DNA of 64,000 nucleotides from assembly GCF_037935975.1 (NCBI RefSeq), contig NZ_CP149817.1, forward strand, positions 1,116,001 through 1,180,000. The letters run 5' to 3'. Numbering within the stretch: the first letter of the stretch is position 1; every line of letters starts with the position of its first letter. Source of the DNA: Teredinibacter turnerae. GTDB lineage: Bacteria; Pseudomonadota; Gammaproteobacteria; Pseudomonadales; Cellvibrionaceae. A program made the position numbers and the translations under genes. The notes beneath the pieces were generated by a model. The model was not told the origin of the DNA. It ran no database searches and saw nothing but the letters and a program-made list of their open reading frames with translations. Positions 28,001-36,648 of the stretch are shown in pieces.

Positions 28001-31000
28001 AACATCAGACGGTATAGGGGGGTACAATGCAAAGAGTTATTTCTATAAAGGGTTAAAGTTCCATCTTGCTGGCCAAGGTGTATTAGGTTTTGCAGAATTT
28101 ATCGAAAAAAATGATGATACAGGTATAACCACACGGACATTATATAGTCAGGACTACGAGCAACACTCACAGGGTATGGAAAAGGAAATTTTTACTACTG
28201 CTTCAAACGGAACACTCCTTTTGCATACTGAGCTAACGACAAGCCTTGCTACTTGGGGTGCTGGAGACTCGTTGAGGTACCAACTTAGAGCAAGCACATC
28301 GACCTCTACAGAGCGTGATCTAGATGGTGAGTTTCTTAACAAAACGATAATACGTACCAAAGACTATGATAGTTACGGAGCGGCTAGAACTGTTGTAAAT
28401 GAAGTTTACAATGAACAGGGGCAGTTAGTCAGAAACACAACTGCAGCTACTGTTTTTGATCACGATTCCATCAACTGGTTTCTTGGTCGCGTTAAGCGTA
28501 TGACGTCTACGACGACTGTTGCAGGGCGGCCCAAATTAACTAAAGTATCTAGCTGGGAATACGATCCTTTGACCAGTCGTATGACCGCAGAAAAAATACA
28601 CAATCCACAGACAGATGCGGTTCTTCACGAAACCAGATATGGGGAAGATGAAGCGGGAAATAGTCTAGTAGACGCTTTTGGGAATAATTTGGCGATTACC
28701 GTAAAAGGTCCTGATTTTGAAAGTAGAACGAGCAGAGTATCTTTCGACACTACCGGTAGGCGAGTACTTTCAAAAACTGATGCGCGCGGTTTGACTATCA
28801 GGACCGATTACTATGCAGTAGATGATTATAGTATCGGCGCATATCCAAACTTACCGAGGTCTGTTACCGATATAAATAACCAGAAAGTGTTTACAGCGTA
28901 TGATTCATTTGGTCGTGTGGTTACTAGTAGTATGGCCTGGGGTACGCCTATTCAGCAAGACGCGATAACTGAATATCGACTATGCGATCAAACCTGTCCG
29001 GACGGTGCTGTTTATTACATTTCTTCTAGCGGAGATGGTGGGGGTGAAACCCGTGGTTATCTGGATAGCGTCGGTAGAACAATTCTCAAAAAATCACAAG
29101 TTATTCGAGACGATGAATCGGCGCCTGTCTGGGTAAACACTGAATATAAATTTGATCACCTTGGGCGCAATTACAAAGTCTCTGAGCCTTACTTCGAGGG
29201 AGATACAGTAAGGTATTGGACTGAGCAAAAGTACGACGCGCTGGATCGTGTTACAACAATTATTAACCCCAATGGTCGAATTGATGAAAATGTCTATAGT
29301 GGGTATCTATTAACAAGTAAAGTTGACATCTATGGTAAAAACCATTCATCTGTAAACGAGATCAATGTGTTAAATGAGTTAATTAAAGTCACAGACAACA
29401 AAGGCTACTCTATTGAATACACGTACGATTCATTAAGTAACCTCCTAACGACCAAAGACCCACAAAATAATGTTGTCGCTATTTCGTACAACGCGTTGGG
29501 CATGAAACAGAACATGGATGACCCGGATAAGGGCGGCTGGAGTTACACGTATAATGGACTCGGTCAGCTTATAACGCAAAAAAACGCTCGTGGCGAAGTT
29601 ACATGTAACGCATATGATATTTCCGGTCGTCTAGTCAAGCGGGTGGAGAACTACGCAGGTACAACAAGCACAACGTTGGGGCAAATTAGTGAAGCAAAAA
29701 ATCAGTGCGCCGGCGACGATAGTAATCCGGATGTCGCAGAGTGGATATACGATAGCGCGCAGGGTGCAGCACTAGGTTTGCTTCATAGAACGATTGGTAA
29801 AGATGGTTATGTAGAAGAGCTATTCTATGATGTGTACGGTCGCCCGGTCGAGTCTGTGAAAACAGTTAACGGGGAAAGTTATCGCATGCAAACGTCGTAT
29901 GATGAATACAGTCGTCCATATGTTTCCACCTACCCCGGCGAAAGCAACCGTTTGATGGTGAAAAAAATATATAATCAGCTTGGCGCGCTCAAAGAAATAC
30001 GTAATGCCAGTAATGATGCTTTGTACTATAGGGTTAAAGCGATAGATGCTCGTGGTAGTGTCGTCTCTGAAATTTTTGGTAATGGTGTGGTTACTTCACG
30101 AACCTATGCAGATGAGGATGGCGAACTAAAAGGTATTCGTTCGGGAATAGGGTTCCCCGGTACGGAAGCGCAAAATCTCGGCTTTGATCATGATTCACTT
30201 GGCAACTTGAAGTATAGGGAAGACTTTAAGAATAATTTCAGTGAGACGTTTGTCTACGATGAAGTGAATCGTCTAAAAAGTACCGCAGCAAATTATGGGA
30301 ACGGAGAAATTCGGAATATTAGTGTTGATTACGATCCGCTTGGGAATATTGTCGAGAAAACGGGAGTCGGTAGCTATAAGTACGGTTCACAATGCGTATC
30401 AGCTTATGGTCCGCACGCAGTTTGCGAAATTGCAGGCGTTAAAAATGCATTTTATAAGTATGATCTAAACGGCAACATGACCAGCGGAGATGGTCGGACC
30501 ATCAAATACACTGTTTTCGACAAGCCTTATGAGATTAGAAAAGGTAACAATCTAACCGAAATTAACTATGGCCCAAATCGATCAAGGTATTTTCGCAGGG
30601 ATACAACCGATATCGGTGTAGTCGAACACACCTACATTGGTGCATATGAAAAGGTCGAGTATTTTGACAATGGAGCAAATAAAAATAAAACGGAAGAACG
30701 GCACTATATAGGTGGCTTTGCGATTTTAACTACAGAAGGGCGGACTGCCCAAAGTTCGGGAAGTTCAAAAATCCGTTACCTTCACAAGGATCATCTAGGC
30801 TCGATTACTGGTATAACGGATGAAATTGGGAGTGTTGTAGAAGAATTTAGCTTTGACCCCTGGGGTAAACGCAGAGCTGTTAGCTTAGACGAACTTGAGT
30901 TTTACCATGGGCCATGGGCTACTCTAGGTGAAAACGAGAAAAACAATACTGCTATCAACGCGTATATGCTTTCATCCTTTGTCACCAACCGCGGGTTTAC

Positions 31001-32282
31001 AGGGCACGAGCAAATGGACCCGGTTGGTCTAATTCATATGAACGGTAGGGTATACGATGCGGAGTTAGGCCGATTTATTCAGGCAGATCCGATAATCCAG
31101 TCCAGTGGTGATCTTCAATCCTACAATCGATACGCCTATGTCAGGAATAATCCACTAAATTTGGTTGATCCTTCGGGGTTTAATTGGGTAAGTAAGGCGT
31201 ATAACAGTGCGCGATCATTTGGGGTTAAAGCTTGGCATTTTCAGTTGCGAACAAATGTGGGATACCTCACTTCACGAGCGATTGAAGACGAAACCAACCG
31301 GGCAACCATCCGAATTCATGAGTGGAACAAGGGGTGGACACCGATACTGGAGAATATAGACAGCTACCTGGCTGGCCACGCGTGGGCTCGAATTGTAGTT
31401 GTCGCGGTCGTAGGTTTCTTTAGCGGTGGGTCTGCTGTCCCTGCGATGATAGCAATGATGGCGGCCCAGAAGCACATGGCGTACACGCAAGGGGCGACCG
31501 CAACCCAAATGACAGACGTTGGTATTACAGCAGCAGTCACAAGCGTGGTTGCTTCGGAGGCAAGTGCTTTCTTGAGCTCAAGCTTTTCGAGTTATGTCAC
31601 AAGCTCAGCCGTCGCAGGGGTAGCAGCGAATTTTGTGATACAGAGAGCGGTAGGCTATGCAGTAAGTGCAGCTGCGAATGATGGGCACTTTGGTAAATTT
31701 AAAAGTTATATGGTAAGTTGGGCACGAAGTGCTGCGATTTCTTGGGTAGTTGGTAAGGTGGCGCGGGGTGTTGCTAGTAATTTTGCACAAAAGGCGAGCG
31801 GCCCGGCTGGTGTAGGTACCGAAGCTGACCGAGAAGCTTTCCAAAAAGAGCTTGATGCATTAACTACTGATGGTTCGCTAAGCAAGTATCGTAGTTTTGT
31901 TAATGCTGACGCCGCTGCAACAGAAGTTCTGGAATTAACAGCACCGCTTTCCAAAAAATATGGTTTAGAAGTTGGCGGAAATATTTGGCAAGATAAAAAA
32001 GGATGGCATTATACGATACCGATTATTGGTGGCCCGGGTTCAGTCGATGTGCGGGCGTCTCATATTGGCTACCACACCCACCCTTATGGCTCGATGAGAT
32101 TTTCAAACCAATTTAATAGTTACACTGGTGGGTCTGCAGATGCAGGTTGGGTTGCGTCTTCTGGGAAATCGCTTTATATGGGAGTTGTAATTAATGGTAG
32201 CGTATCAATTGGTGTGTGCGATCCAGGAAACTGTGCACAACTTGGTAGATTGGGGACTTCTCCGAGCAGGATATTAAAATGA
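25056..32282 (+). CDS. Exported SpvB/YD-repeat (Rhs-type) polymorphic toxin candidate
   Basis: 2,408 residues. Signal peptide MKIFHAACLFFLYASSCIVGA. Residues about 15-210 hold an N-terminal module with VLLHGEVVIPI and Asp-rich FG-GAP-like motifs (DANSDGYSDIY). An SpvB-like opening (GVGGLQPTVSLNYSSGSGDG) follows. Next are seven repeats of about 60 residues, near 515-925, with the pattern SICAN-x-S-x3-G-x-CND and DxNxDGxxD, then YD repeats. The Rhs core ends with RYLHKDHLGSITGITDE, GRVYDAELGRFIQADPI and NPLNLVDPSG near 31170. The variable tip of about 366 residues has a hydrophobic Ala/Val-rich stretch and a DUF4329-like end (GYHTHPYGSMRFSNQF). I chose ATG 25056 because it starts the signal peptide. 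The tip activity is unknown. Confidence 0.85.
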   Translation: MKIFHAACLFFLYASSCIVGATELSDELSPSFYDIYYGDANSDGYSDIYFHPKDRYVLLHGEVVIPILLPSKSGFLLSSVDYPNYTNILEFTLTKDEIMSRQLVLAYEGVDYFYGNFDGNEGRDILVRGANSISPSILISGNNQAGELPTIANAFVSDDFPAGYDLSDRSNPLKVVDANGDGIDDLMSATGNFSEFGYIGGNGNLDFQTGRDFRLATTKAGVGATPLQYSVNPDGTSSVSVDIASQEGVGGLQPTVSLNYSSGSGDGHTGIGWAVSGLSAIQRCPSSIEFGGVNDAVDFDGNDKFCLDGQPLVAIAGVYGDDQTEYRTRAESFLKIISYGSVGSCIRNGINVPGPQRFKVWLPTGEIREYGFTNDSRIEANGCSDVIRWAINKENDRYGNAIEYRYIEEAYDHYIDSISYNAGVSRIEFEYDDRIDSNIVYAYGTKRQQTKLLSKVSSLEAESLLREYHLKYELIASSSISRLIELVECSATECLPATVFNWSADSTNSTIAFGTRISSTICADDSTAYGKCNDKDNNPYIYYPDINGDALQDVCFRSDSGIRCKLGTPEGFTGTYVSSSICANDSTLYGQCNDEDNYKTIRFVDVDADGKSDLVFRSDAGLRVMRSTGTGFVSYISSSICANGSQTNGVCNDIDNWYSLQYPDLNGDGLADVCYRGDEGINCFLGTGTGFDGAHISSSICANESPYYGTCDTDDNYSTITFADLDLDGNQELVVRTDSGIRSWRLIGNSFRGHIISSICKNESEANGICNDEDNYKTIQYPDITGDGVPDLCYRGDEGIQCFIGTGYGWTGGQIITDICANKSNSNGRCNDDDNYRTISFNDINQDGRQDLLIRSDYGIYVFKSTGTDFQYLFHRVDICANDSTLNGVCNDENNHDSIRVIDFNGDGLPDLVYRGDDGIQLFPILKDQQNLLVRVVNGFGVDTKFTYKKMTDPSVYAVASDDVLYPVKQAVHSGKLVSKLETSDGIGGYNAKSYFYKGLKFHLAGQGVLGFAEFIEKNDDTGITTRTLYSQDYEQHSQGMEKEIFTTASNGTLLLHTELTTSLATWGAGDSLRYQLRASTSTSTERDLDGEFLNKTIIRTKDYDSYGAARTVVNEVYNEQGQLVRNTTAATVFDHDSINWFLGRVKRMTSTTTVAGRPKLTKVSSWEYDPLTSRMTAEKIHNPQTDAVLHETRYGEDEAGNSLVDAFGNNLAITVKGPDFESRTSRVSFDTTGRRVLSKTDARGLTIRTDYYAVDDYSIGAYPNLPRSVTDINNQKVFTAYDSFGRVVTSSMAWGTPIQQDAITEYRLCDQTCPDGAVYYISSSGDGGGETRGYLDSVGRTILKKSQVIRDDESAPVWVNTEYKFDHLGRNYKVSEPYFEGDTVRYWTEQKYDALDRVTTIINPNGRIDENVYSGYLLTSKVDIYGKNHSSVNEINVLNELIKVTDNKGYSIEYTYDSLSNLLTTKDPQNNVVAISYNALGMKQNMDDPDKGGWSYTYNGLGQLITQKNARGEVTCNAYDISGRLVKRVENYAGTTSTTLGQISEAKNQCAGDDSNPDVAEWIYDSAQGAALGLLHRTIGKDGYVEELFYDVYGRPVESVKTVNGESYRMQTSYDEYSRPYVSTYPGESNRLMVKKIYNQLGALKEIRNASNDALYYRVKAIDARGSVVSEIFGNGVVTSRTYADEDGELKGIRSGIGFPGTEAQNLGFDHDSLGNLKYREDFKNNFSETFVYDEVNRLKSTAANYGNGEIRNISVDYDPLGNIVEKTGVGSYKYGSQCVSAYGPHAVCEIAGVKNAFYKYDLNGNMTSGDGRTIKYTVFDKPYEIRKGNNLTEINYGPNRSRYFRRDTTDIGVVEHTYIGAYEKVEYFDNGANKNKTEERHYIGGFAILTTEGRTAQSSGSSKIRYLHKDHLGSITGITDEIGSVVEEFSFDPWGKRRAVSLDELEFYHGPWATLGENEKNNTAINAYMLSSFVTNRGFTGHEQMDPVGLIHMNGRVYDAELGRFIQADPIIQSSGDLQSYNRYAYVRNNPLNLVDPSGFNWVSKAYNSARSFGVKAWHFQLRTNVGYLTSRAIEDETNRATIRIHEWNKGWTPILENIDSYLAGHAWARIVVVAVVGFFSGGSAVPAMIAMMAAQKHMAYTQGATATQMTDVGITAAVTSVVASEASAFLSSSFSSYVTSSAVAGVAANFVIQRAVGYAVSAAANDGHFGKFKSYMVSWARSAAISWVVGKVARGVASNFAQKASGPAGVGTEADREAFQKELDALTTDGSLSKYRSFVNADAAATEVLELTAPLSKKYGLEVGGNIWQDKKGWHYTIPIIGGPGSVDVRASHIGYHTHPYGSMRFSNQFNSYTGGSADAGWVASSGKSLYMGVVINGSVSIGVCDPGNCAQLGRLGTSPSRILK

Positions 32283-32776
32283 GAGCTTTAGTTTTTCTAT
32301 TTGCTATCATCATTTCTTCGTCTCGTACATTTGGGGGAACTGAAGTGATGGATAAGCAATATATTTCTAGTGGTCGAGAGGCTGTCGAGCTTTGTGTTAA
32401 GCGCTTCGAGGCGTTGTCAGAAAAAAAATTTTTTAAAGAAGTTGATCGAGTCTATGTTCTGACTACAGGTGAGCAATTGGAGTTGTTGTTTACCAGAGGC
32501 GAAGTCGGAACCTTTGGGGAAAGAAGTCAGAGTTATAAACCATATTTGGCGTGCGGTGTGATGTCATCAAGTAGGAAAATTGATTTATATTATCTTAGCG
32601 AGCCTTTTAAAGACGCTCTGATAGAGGTCGCAGGCATTTCTCAAATAAGCGAAATACCAGATGTTCAAGCGGTAGATTTGTTTTACCTTAAAGATAAGTC
32701 TGGCTTCAGTTTCGTTGATGGCCACCAGTTTGATCCTTCAAAAATCGAAATATTATGGGGAACAACGTTAGATTAA
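32279..32776 (+). CDS. Exported immunity-protein candidate for the YD-repeat tip
   Basis: 165 residues beginning with a hydrophobic signal (MRALVFLFAIIISSSRTFG). Its ATG overlaps the stop of the upstream toxin-like gene by four bases (ATGA), the usual toxin-immunity coupling in Rhs loci. No family was recognised. An exported partner suggests that the tip acts outside the cytoplasm, or that the toxin must be neutralised before it leaves the cell. That is inference from position and signal only. Confidence 0.55.
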   Translation: MRALVFLFAIIISSSRTFGGTEVMDKQYISSGREAVELCVKRFEALSEKKFFKEVDRVYVLTTGEQLELLFTRGEVGTFGERSQSYKPYLACGVMSSSRKIDLYYLSEPFKDALIEVAGISQISEIPDVQAVDLFYLKDKSGFSFVDGHQFDPSKIEILWGTTLD

Positions 32777-32780
32777 GTGG

Positions 32781-33108
32781 AAATAAATAGGACATCCAAA
32801 CTATCGACAGATCTTTTAAATCCTCCTAGTATCAGCAATCATGACCACAAGTAGAGAAACCCAAGTCTGTCTCGATGAAACCCCGTTCTATCACTGCTAC
32901 GTGCGGTGTGTGCGGCGGGCGTATTTGTGTGGGGAGGATTTTTCTACGGGTGAGAGCTATGATCACCGCACGAAACAAATGGAAACAAATAGGACATCCA
33001 AAATATTGGCAGATCTTTTAAATCCTCCTAGTATCAGCAGAATAATAAAAATAAATAGGACATCCATACTGTTGACAATTCTTTTAAATCCTCCTAGTAT
33101 CAGCAACC
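32781..33108 (+). repeat. Three tandem copies of a REP-transposase leader (about 60 bases)
   Basis: Copies at 32781-32840, 32982-33039 and 33048-33108 share AGGACATCCA, ACAGATCTTTTAAATCC and TCCTCCTAGTATCAGCA. The first is joined to a truncated gene start, the third to the intact transposase. A fourth copy is at 44781-44841 and the end of one is at 48680-48695. Confidence 0.85.
32841..32972 (+). pseudogene. 5' fragment of the REP-associated transposase
   Basis: The first 132 bases of the gene at 33109 are repeated here almost without change (MTTSRETQVCLDETPFYHCY onward) and stop abruptly after the YDHR codons. The sequence then runs into another leader copy. It is a partial duplication, not a gene of its own. 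Confidence 0.85.
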
Positions 33109-34191
33109 ATGACCACAAGTAGAGAAACCCAAGTCTGTCTCGATGAAACCCCGTTCTATCACTGCTATGTGCGGTGTGTGCGGCGGGCGTATTTGTGTGG
33201 GGAGGATTTTTCTACGGGTGAGAGCTATGATCACCGCAAGCAATGGATTGTCTCCCGCCTTAAATTCCTGTCGTATATTTACGCTATTGATATTTGTGCC
33301 TACGCGGTCATGAGCAACCATTACCACGTGGTGTTGCATGTGGATAAAAGCCGTGCGCAGAGCTGGTCGCGTTCCGAGGTTGTTGAGCGGTGGATGCAGC
33401 TTTATAAAGGCGATATGTTAGTGAGCCGCTGGTTAAAAGCGCCTGCAACACTAGATGAGGCACAGCGTGATGCCGTCTATTTAAAAATCGAAACCTGGCG
33501 TGAGCGGCTGTTTGATATTGGCTGGTTTATGCGTGGCGTCAATGAAACTATTGCGCGTATGGCCAATGCAGAAGAAAACTGTAAAGGCCGTTTTTGGGAA
33601 GGGCGATATAAAAGCCAGGCGCTGTTGGACGAGGCCGCTTTACTCAGTTGTATGGCCTATGTGGATTTAAATCCAGTCCGCGCAGGAATGGAAGAAAGCC
33701 TGGATACCAGTGATTTTACGTCCATTCAGGAGCGTTTAGCTGAATTCGCCAGCAAAAAACGACAACTTAAAAAACATCCTGAACTGGCCGAGCGCACCGA
33801 AAAACAAGCGCGCTTAAAAGCGGATTTAAAATTGGGTAAACAGCCTGAAGCGCCGCTGATGGTATTCGACGGTTCCAGTCATACGGATCTTCATGTGGCT
33901 CTGCCTTTTACCGAGCAGGATTATTTACGCTTAGTGGACGAAACCGGCCGGGTTTTACGTGCAGATAAGCGCGGTGCCATACCCGATACCATAAAACCCA
34001 TTATCGAGCGCTTTGGCATAGACCCGAAAAACTGGCTCGAACATGTGCAGAATTTCTCCCGCCGATACGGCCGCTGTGCCGGGCATGTAGTGCGTATGCG
34101 CGCGTATGTGGAGCGCTATGGTTTGCTAGCAACAAAAGGAATGAGTACTTCTAAAGCGTTGTATGCTGGGCCTGTTGCTGCTCTTCGCTAG
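33109..34191 (+). CDS. REP-associated tyrosine transposase (Y1/HUH, TnpA-REP type)
   Basis: Single-strand DNA transposase related to IS200/IS605 TnpA and linked to REP/BIME elements. 360 residues. The HUH metal motif appears as MSNHYHVVLHV near residue 70. The N-terminus (ETPFYHCYVRCVRRAYLCG) and the AYVDLNPVRAGM segment are typical of the Y1_Tnp/REP family, and MANAEENCKGRFWEGRYKSQALLDE is another conserved block. This is the only apparently intact copy; three degraded ones lie at 32841, 44842 and 48696. The last residues (GPVAALR) are followed by about 75 bases conserved with the 49.5-kb copy. Confidence 0.9.
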   Translation: MTTSRETQVCLDETPFYHCYVRCVRRAYLCGEDFSTGESYDHRKQWIVSRLKFLSYIYAIDICAYAVMSNHYHVVLHVDKSRAQSWSRSEVVERWMQLYKGDMLVSRWLKAPATLDEAQRDAVYLKIETWRERLFDIGWFMRGVNETIARMANAEENCKGRFWEGRYKSQALLDEAALLSCMAYVDLNPVRAGMEESLDTSDFTSIQERLAEFASKKRQLKKHPELAERTEKQARLKADLKLGKQPEAPLMVFDGSSHTDLHVALPFTEQDYLRLVDETGRVLRADKRGAIPDTIKPIIERFGIDPKNWLEHVQNFSRRYGRCAGHVVRMRAYVERYGLLATKGMSTSKALYAGPVAALR

Positions 34192-34266
34192 TGTCCTACC
34201 CCCCCCAAAAAAAATTTTGGTACGACGACTGCTAAGCAGTGTAGCCTGTAACCTAAAATTCACATA
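34192..34266 (+). repeat. 3' flank shared with the dead transposase at 49.5 kb
   Basis: GTACGACGACTGCTAAGCA and CTAAAATTCAC are shared with 49560-49636. This marks the right boundary of the transposase unit; beyond it the two loci differ. Confidence 0.75.
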
Positions 34267-34459
34267 AAGCAAATAAACAATTTTTAGCTTTTTATGCACG
34301 TGTGTCCCAACAGCCGTTTGCTGCTTAGCAAAAATGGGATATTCACTGGGTTGGACAATTTTTGGTCGCCAACTGGCGTGAATCAAAGGCCGACACTTAT
34401 AAAGTAGCTTGGTTCCATTTTGGCTGGAACAATTGTCTCTATTATGATCTAATCGAACA

Positions 34460-35162
34460 CTGAATAAATACAATACCGTCTAAGATACTGACGAGGAAGT
34501 AACATATTTTGTAAAGGAAGGTATTTCCTGTGTTTGATTTCCATTCATTGGGTTTTTTTCGAAGCCCATCAGTACGCAAAGTAAGCCAAAAAATAAATGT
34601 AACCGTTTGTCGGCTTATATTCTGCTCTATTTACATAACTTTTTTCGCTGGCTGTAGTAGTTATTTTGGGAAGGCAAGCCCTTCGGCCGTAGTACTAGAG
34701 ACGCCTATCGATCACGGGATGCATTTTCGAGGTAAGGGAGCTGCTGCGGGCATGATGATGGCCGGGAGCATGGGGCCGATGGGGATAGCCATCGGGGTAG
34801 CGATCGACGAAGGTATTGCCAAGACTATAGGCAAAGCTGCGCTCACATCTGATGTAGATATCCCTCGGTTATTAAGTAATTCGATCACTCAAGTAGAAAC
34901 TCAAGATCCCAAAGTTTTTGTGCTTAAAGAATACGGTTTTGTAACCACAAAAAATGGTGCTGCAGGGTTAGACGATCCGGTAATACCTTATTGGGAGCTG
35001 ATAGACAAAAGTTCGAGCAAATTGTATAGCAGTGTCGAGCATTGTAATCCAGCTGCAGTAGAGCTCGAAATAATTAAAATCGACGGCATGGCTATTCGTC
35101 GCGCGTATGAGGACATAGCTATTTGCGCGCAAACGGTATTAGAAAATATAGTTAAAAGTTGA
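34460..35162 (+). repeat. Right copy of the approximately 700-base direct repeat
   Basis: Partner of 23900-24588. This copy keeps an intact lipoprotein gene. Between 34267 and 34460 I see nothing else. Confidence 0.75.
34530..35162 (+). CDS. Lipoprotein with glycine-zipper-like segment
   Basis: 210 residues from GTG 34530, with AAGGAAGG upstream. The signal ends in the lipobox FFAGCSS. A Gly/Ala/Met-rich segment (GKGAAAGMMMAGSMGPMG, then GIAIGV) looks like a glycine zipper able to insert in membranes. The rest (PVIPYWELIDKSS, SVEHCNPAAVELEI) is not recognised. A broken copy lies at 23970. The N-terminal stretch before the hydrophobic core is unusually long (about 25 residues), so a later start is possible. 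Confidence 0.65.
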   Translation: MFDFHSLGFFRSPSVRKVSQKINVTVCRLIFCSIYITFFAGCSSYFGKASPSAVVLETPIDHGMHFRGKGAAAGMMMAGSMGPMGIAIGVAIDEGIAKTIGKAALTSDVDIPRLLSNSITQVETQDPKVFVLKEYGFVTTKNGAAGLDDPVIPYWELIDKSSSKLYSSVEHCNPAAVELEIIKIDGMAIRRAYEDIAICAQTVLENIVKS

Positions 35163-36218
35163 TTTTACAAAAAGTAGAGATTCCAGCAAGTTAGGTTTTT
35201 CAGCTACACACGCTTGGGTTGCTATAACACGCTATCTGGTAATCGCCTAAATTGGTATATTACTGCATATCGTAATGAGGAAATTTACAATGTCTATTTT
35301 CATACCTCCGAATATGGTTTTCTCTTAAACAAAGCGGGTGGGGGTATTTAAATTGTAGGCTGCAGAAGAAAACCATAAATTTTGGAGTAAATTTTTAATA
35401 ATACGGGTCGTTTTTTCGAAGGTTGCAATGACCGACCTTTTTTTGACGCTAGGGCACTGTCGACATTAGATAAACATAGAAAAACGAGTGAAAAGGGTAT
35501 TGTGAAATTTTATCCCCGGTCAATTTCCGCTTTAACAGATGCCAAAACTCTTTGGCATTTTTCAAGATGAGCCAATAAAGATTCTCGTTCGTCGATTTTT
35601 GAGGGATGACCGGCGAGGTCGTAAAAAATATAACCGGACAAAACACACTTTTTTACGCCTGAAAGCTCGCTATTATTAGCTGGTCGGCGCAACATAGATG
35701 AATATTGCATTTATCGGAAGCTGATAGTTTGAAGGTAAATAGAATCCCAATGTTTGGTGTGGATGGCGCTTTGTATTTTTGTTCAAAAAATAAATAAGGT
35801 TGGGGTAATCCCGCAATGGCAATTATGTAAAACGTAAGCACGTTTTTTATGTGAGTCATGGGCTCAATCTTTGTCTAATGCATAAAAACCTATAATCCCA
35901 CTGAGAAGAATAGAAAATAGAACCGAGATTTGGGCGTCATCAAATATAAGCTTGGCAAACCTTAACTGTGTCGAAAAAAATCGGCTAAGAATGTTGGAAT
36001 AGCATTGGCTAAATATGTAGTTTTATGGTGGTATTCTAATATTTATATTTTAGGATGGCTGCGCTGGCCTAAATCTTGAGCGAAATATTTGTGGATTAAT
36101 TTCCGAAAAATGAAATTTAACAAATGAACATAATTAGAGCGATAGACCAAAAAAAGTGAGCGATTGTTAGTTGAGTGGAGTGGTTGTTTTATTGTTATTT
36201 GGGGAAATTGGAGGTGAT
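35163..36218. other. One-kilobase AT-rich stretch, mostly without genes
   Basis: Apart from the possible broken minus-strand gene at 35510-35859 I see nothing supportable here. Its low GC and many short frames suggest decayed DNA. Confidence 0.55.
35510..35859 (-). pseudogene. Possible frameshifted small exported protein
   Basis: Read on the minus strand, 35859 onward begins with a signal-like MTHIKNVLTFYIIAIAGLPQ and stays open to 35653. The overlapping frame from about 35710 continues with protein-like sequence (GVKKCVLSGYIFYDLAGHP, then HLEKCQRVLASVKAEID) to a stop at 35510. Joining the two needs one frameshift near 35700. Weak support. Confidence 0.25.
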
Positions 36219-36533
36219 ATGAAAGTTGCTGTTTTTTTGATGCTTGTTTTTTCATGTTATCCCTGCTTCGCATACAAGCAGGCAGAGGGTTTTATAAAGG
36301 AAATATATGTTAATAGCGATGGATCTATTGCATTGAAGTTGCATGAAGGATTTAGTTCCGATGTTGCGGCTGAGTGTCCAGGTCATAATGGCTACGCAGG
36401 GGTTGGGGTTTCTGATGGGGTTGTAAAATCGATGTTGCTTGCGGCATACACGACTAAGTCGAAAGTTAAGCTAGGCATAACCGGTTGTGATAATACTTGG
36501 CTAAAAATATTTGATGTAAGAGGGTATGACTAG
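36219..36533 (+). CDS. Small exported protein, family A (copy 2)
   Basis: 104 residues. I chose ATG 36219 because GGAGG lies five bases upstream and it opens a clean signal peptide (MKVAVFLMLVFSCYPCFA). The mature part has GFIKEIYVNSDGSIALKL, a Cys (AAECPG), SMLLAAYTTKSKVKLGI and a second Cys (TGCDN), the layout shared with 23308, 42082 and 42467. Function not recognised. Confidence 0.65.
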   Translation: MKVAVFLMLVFSCYPCFAYKQAEGFIKEIYVNSDGSIALKLHEGFSSDVAAECPGHNGYAGVGVSDGVVKSMLLAAYTTKSKVKLGITGCDNTWLKIFDVRGYD

Positions 36534-36648
36534 AATGTGCTTAAAAAACTAATTATTTGTGGCTGCTCCATGTGGTAATTAGTGTGCTTTGTATTAGCAA
36601 GATAGTGTCGGACCCAAAGCGTTGGGTTTTATCATAAGTAGAAATTAA

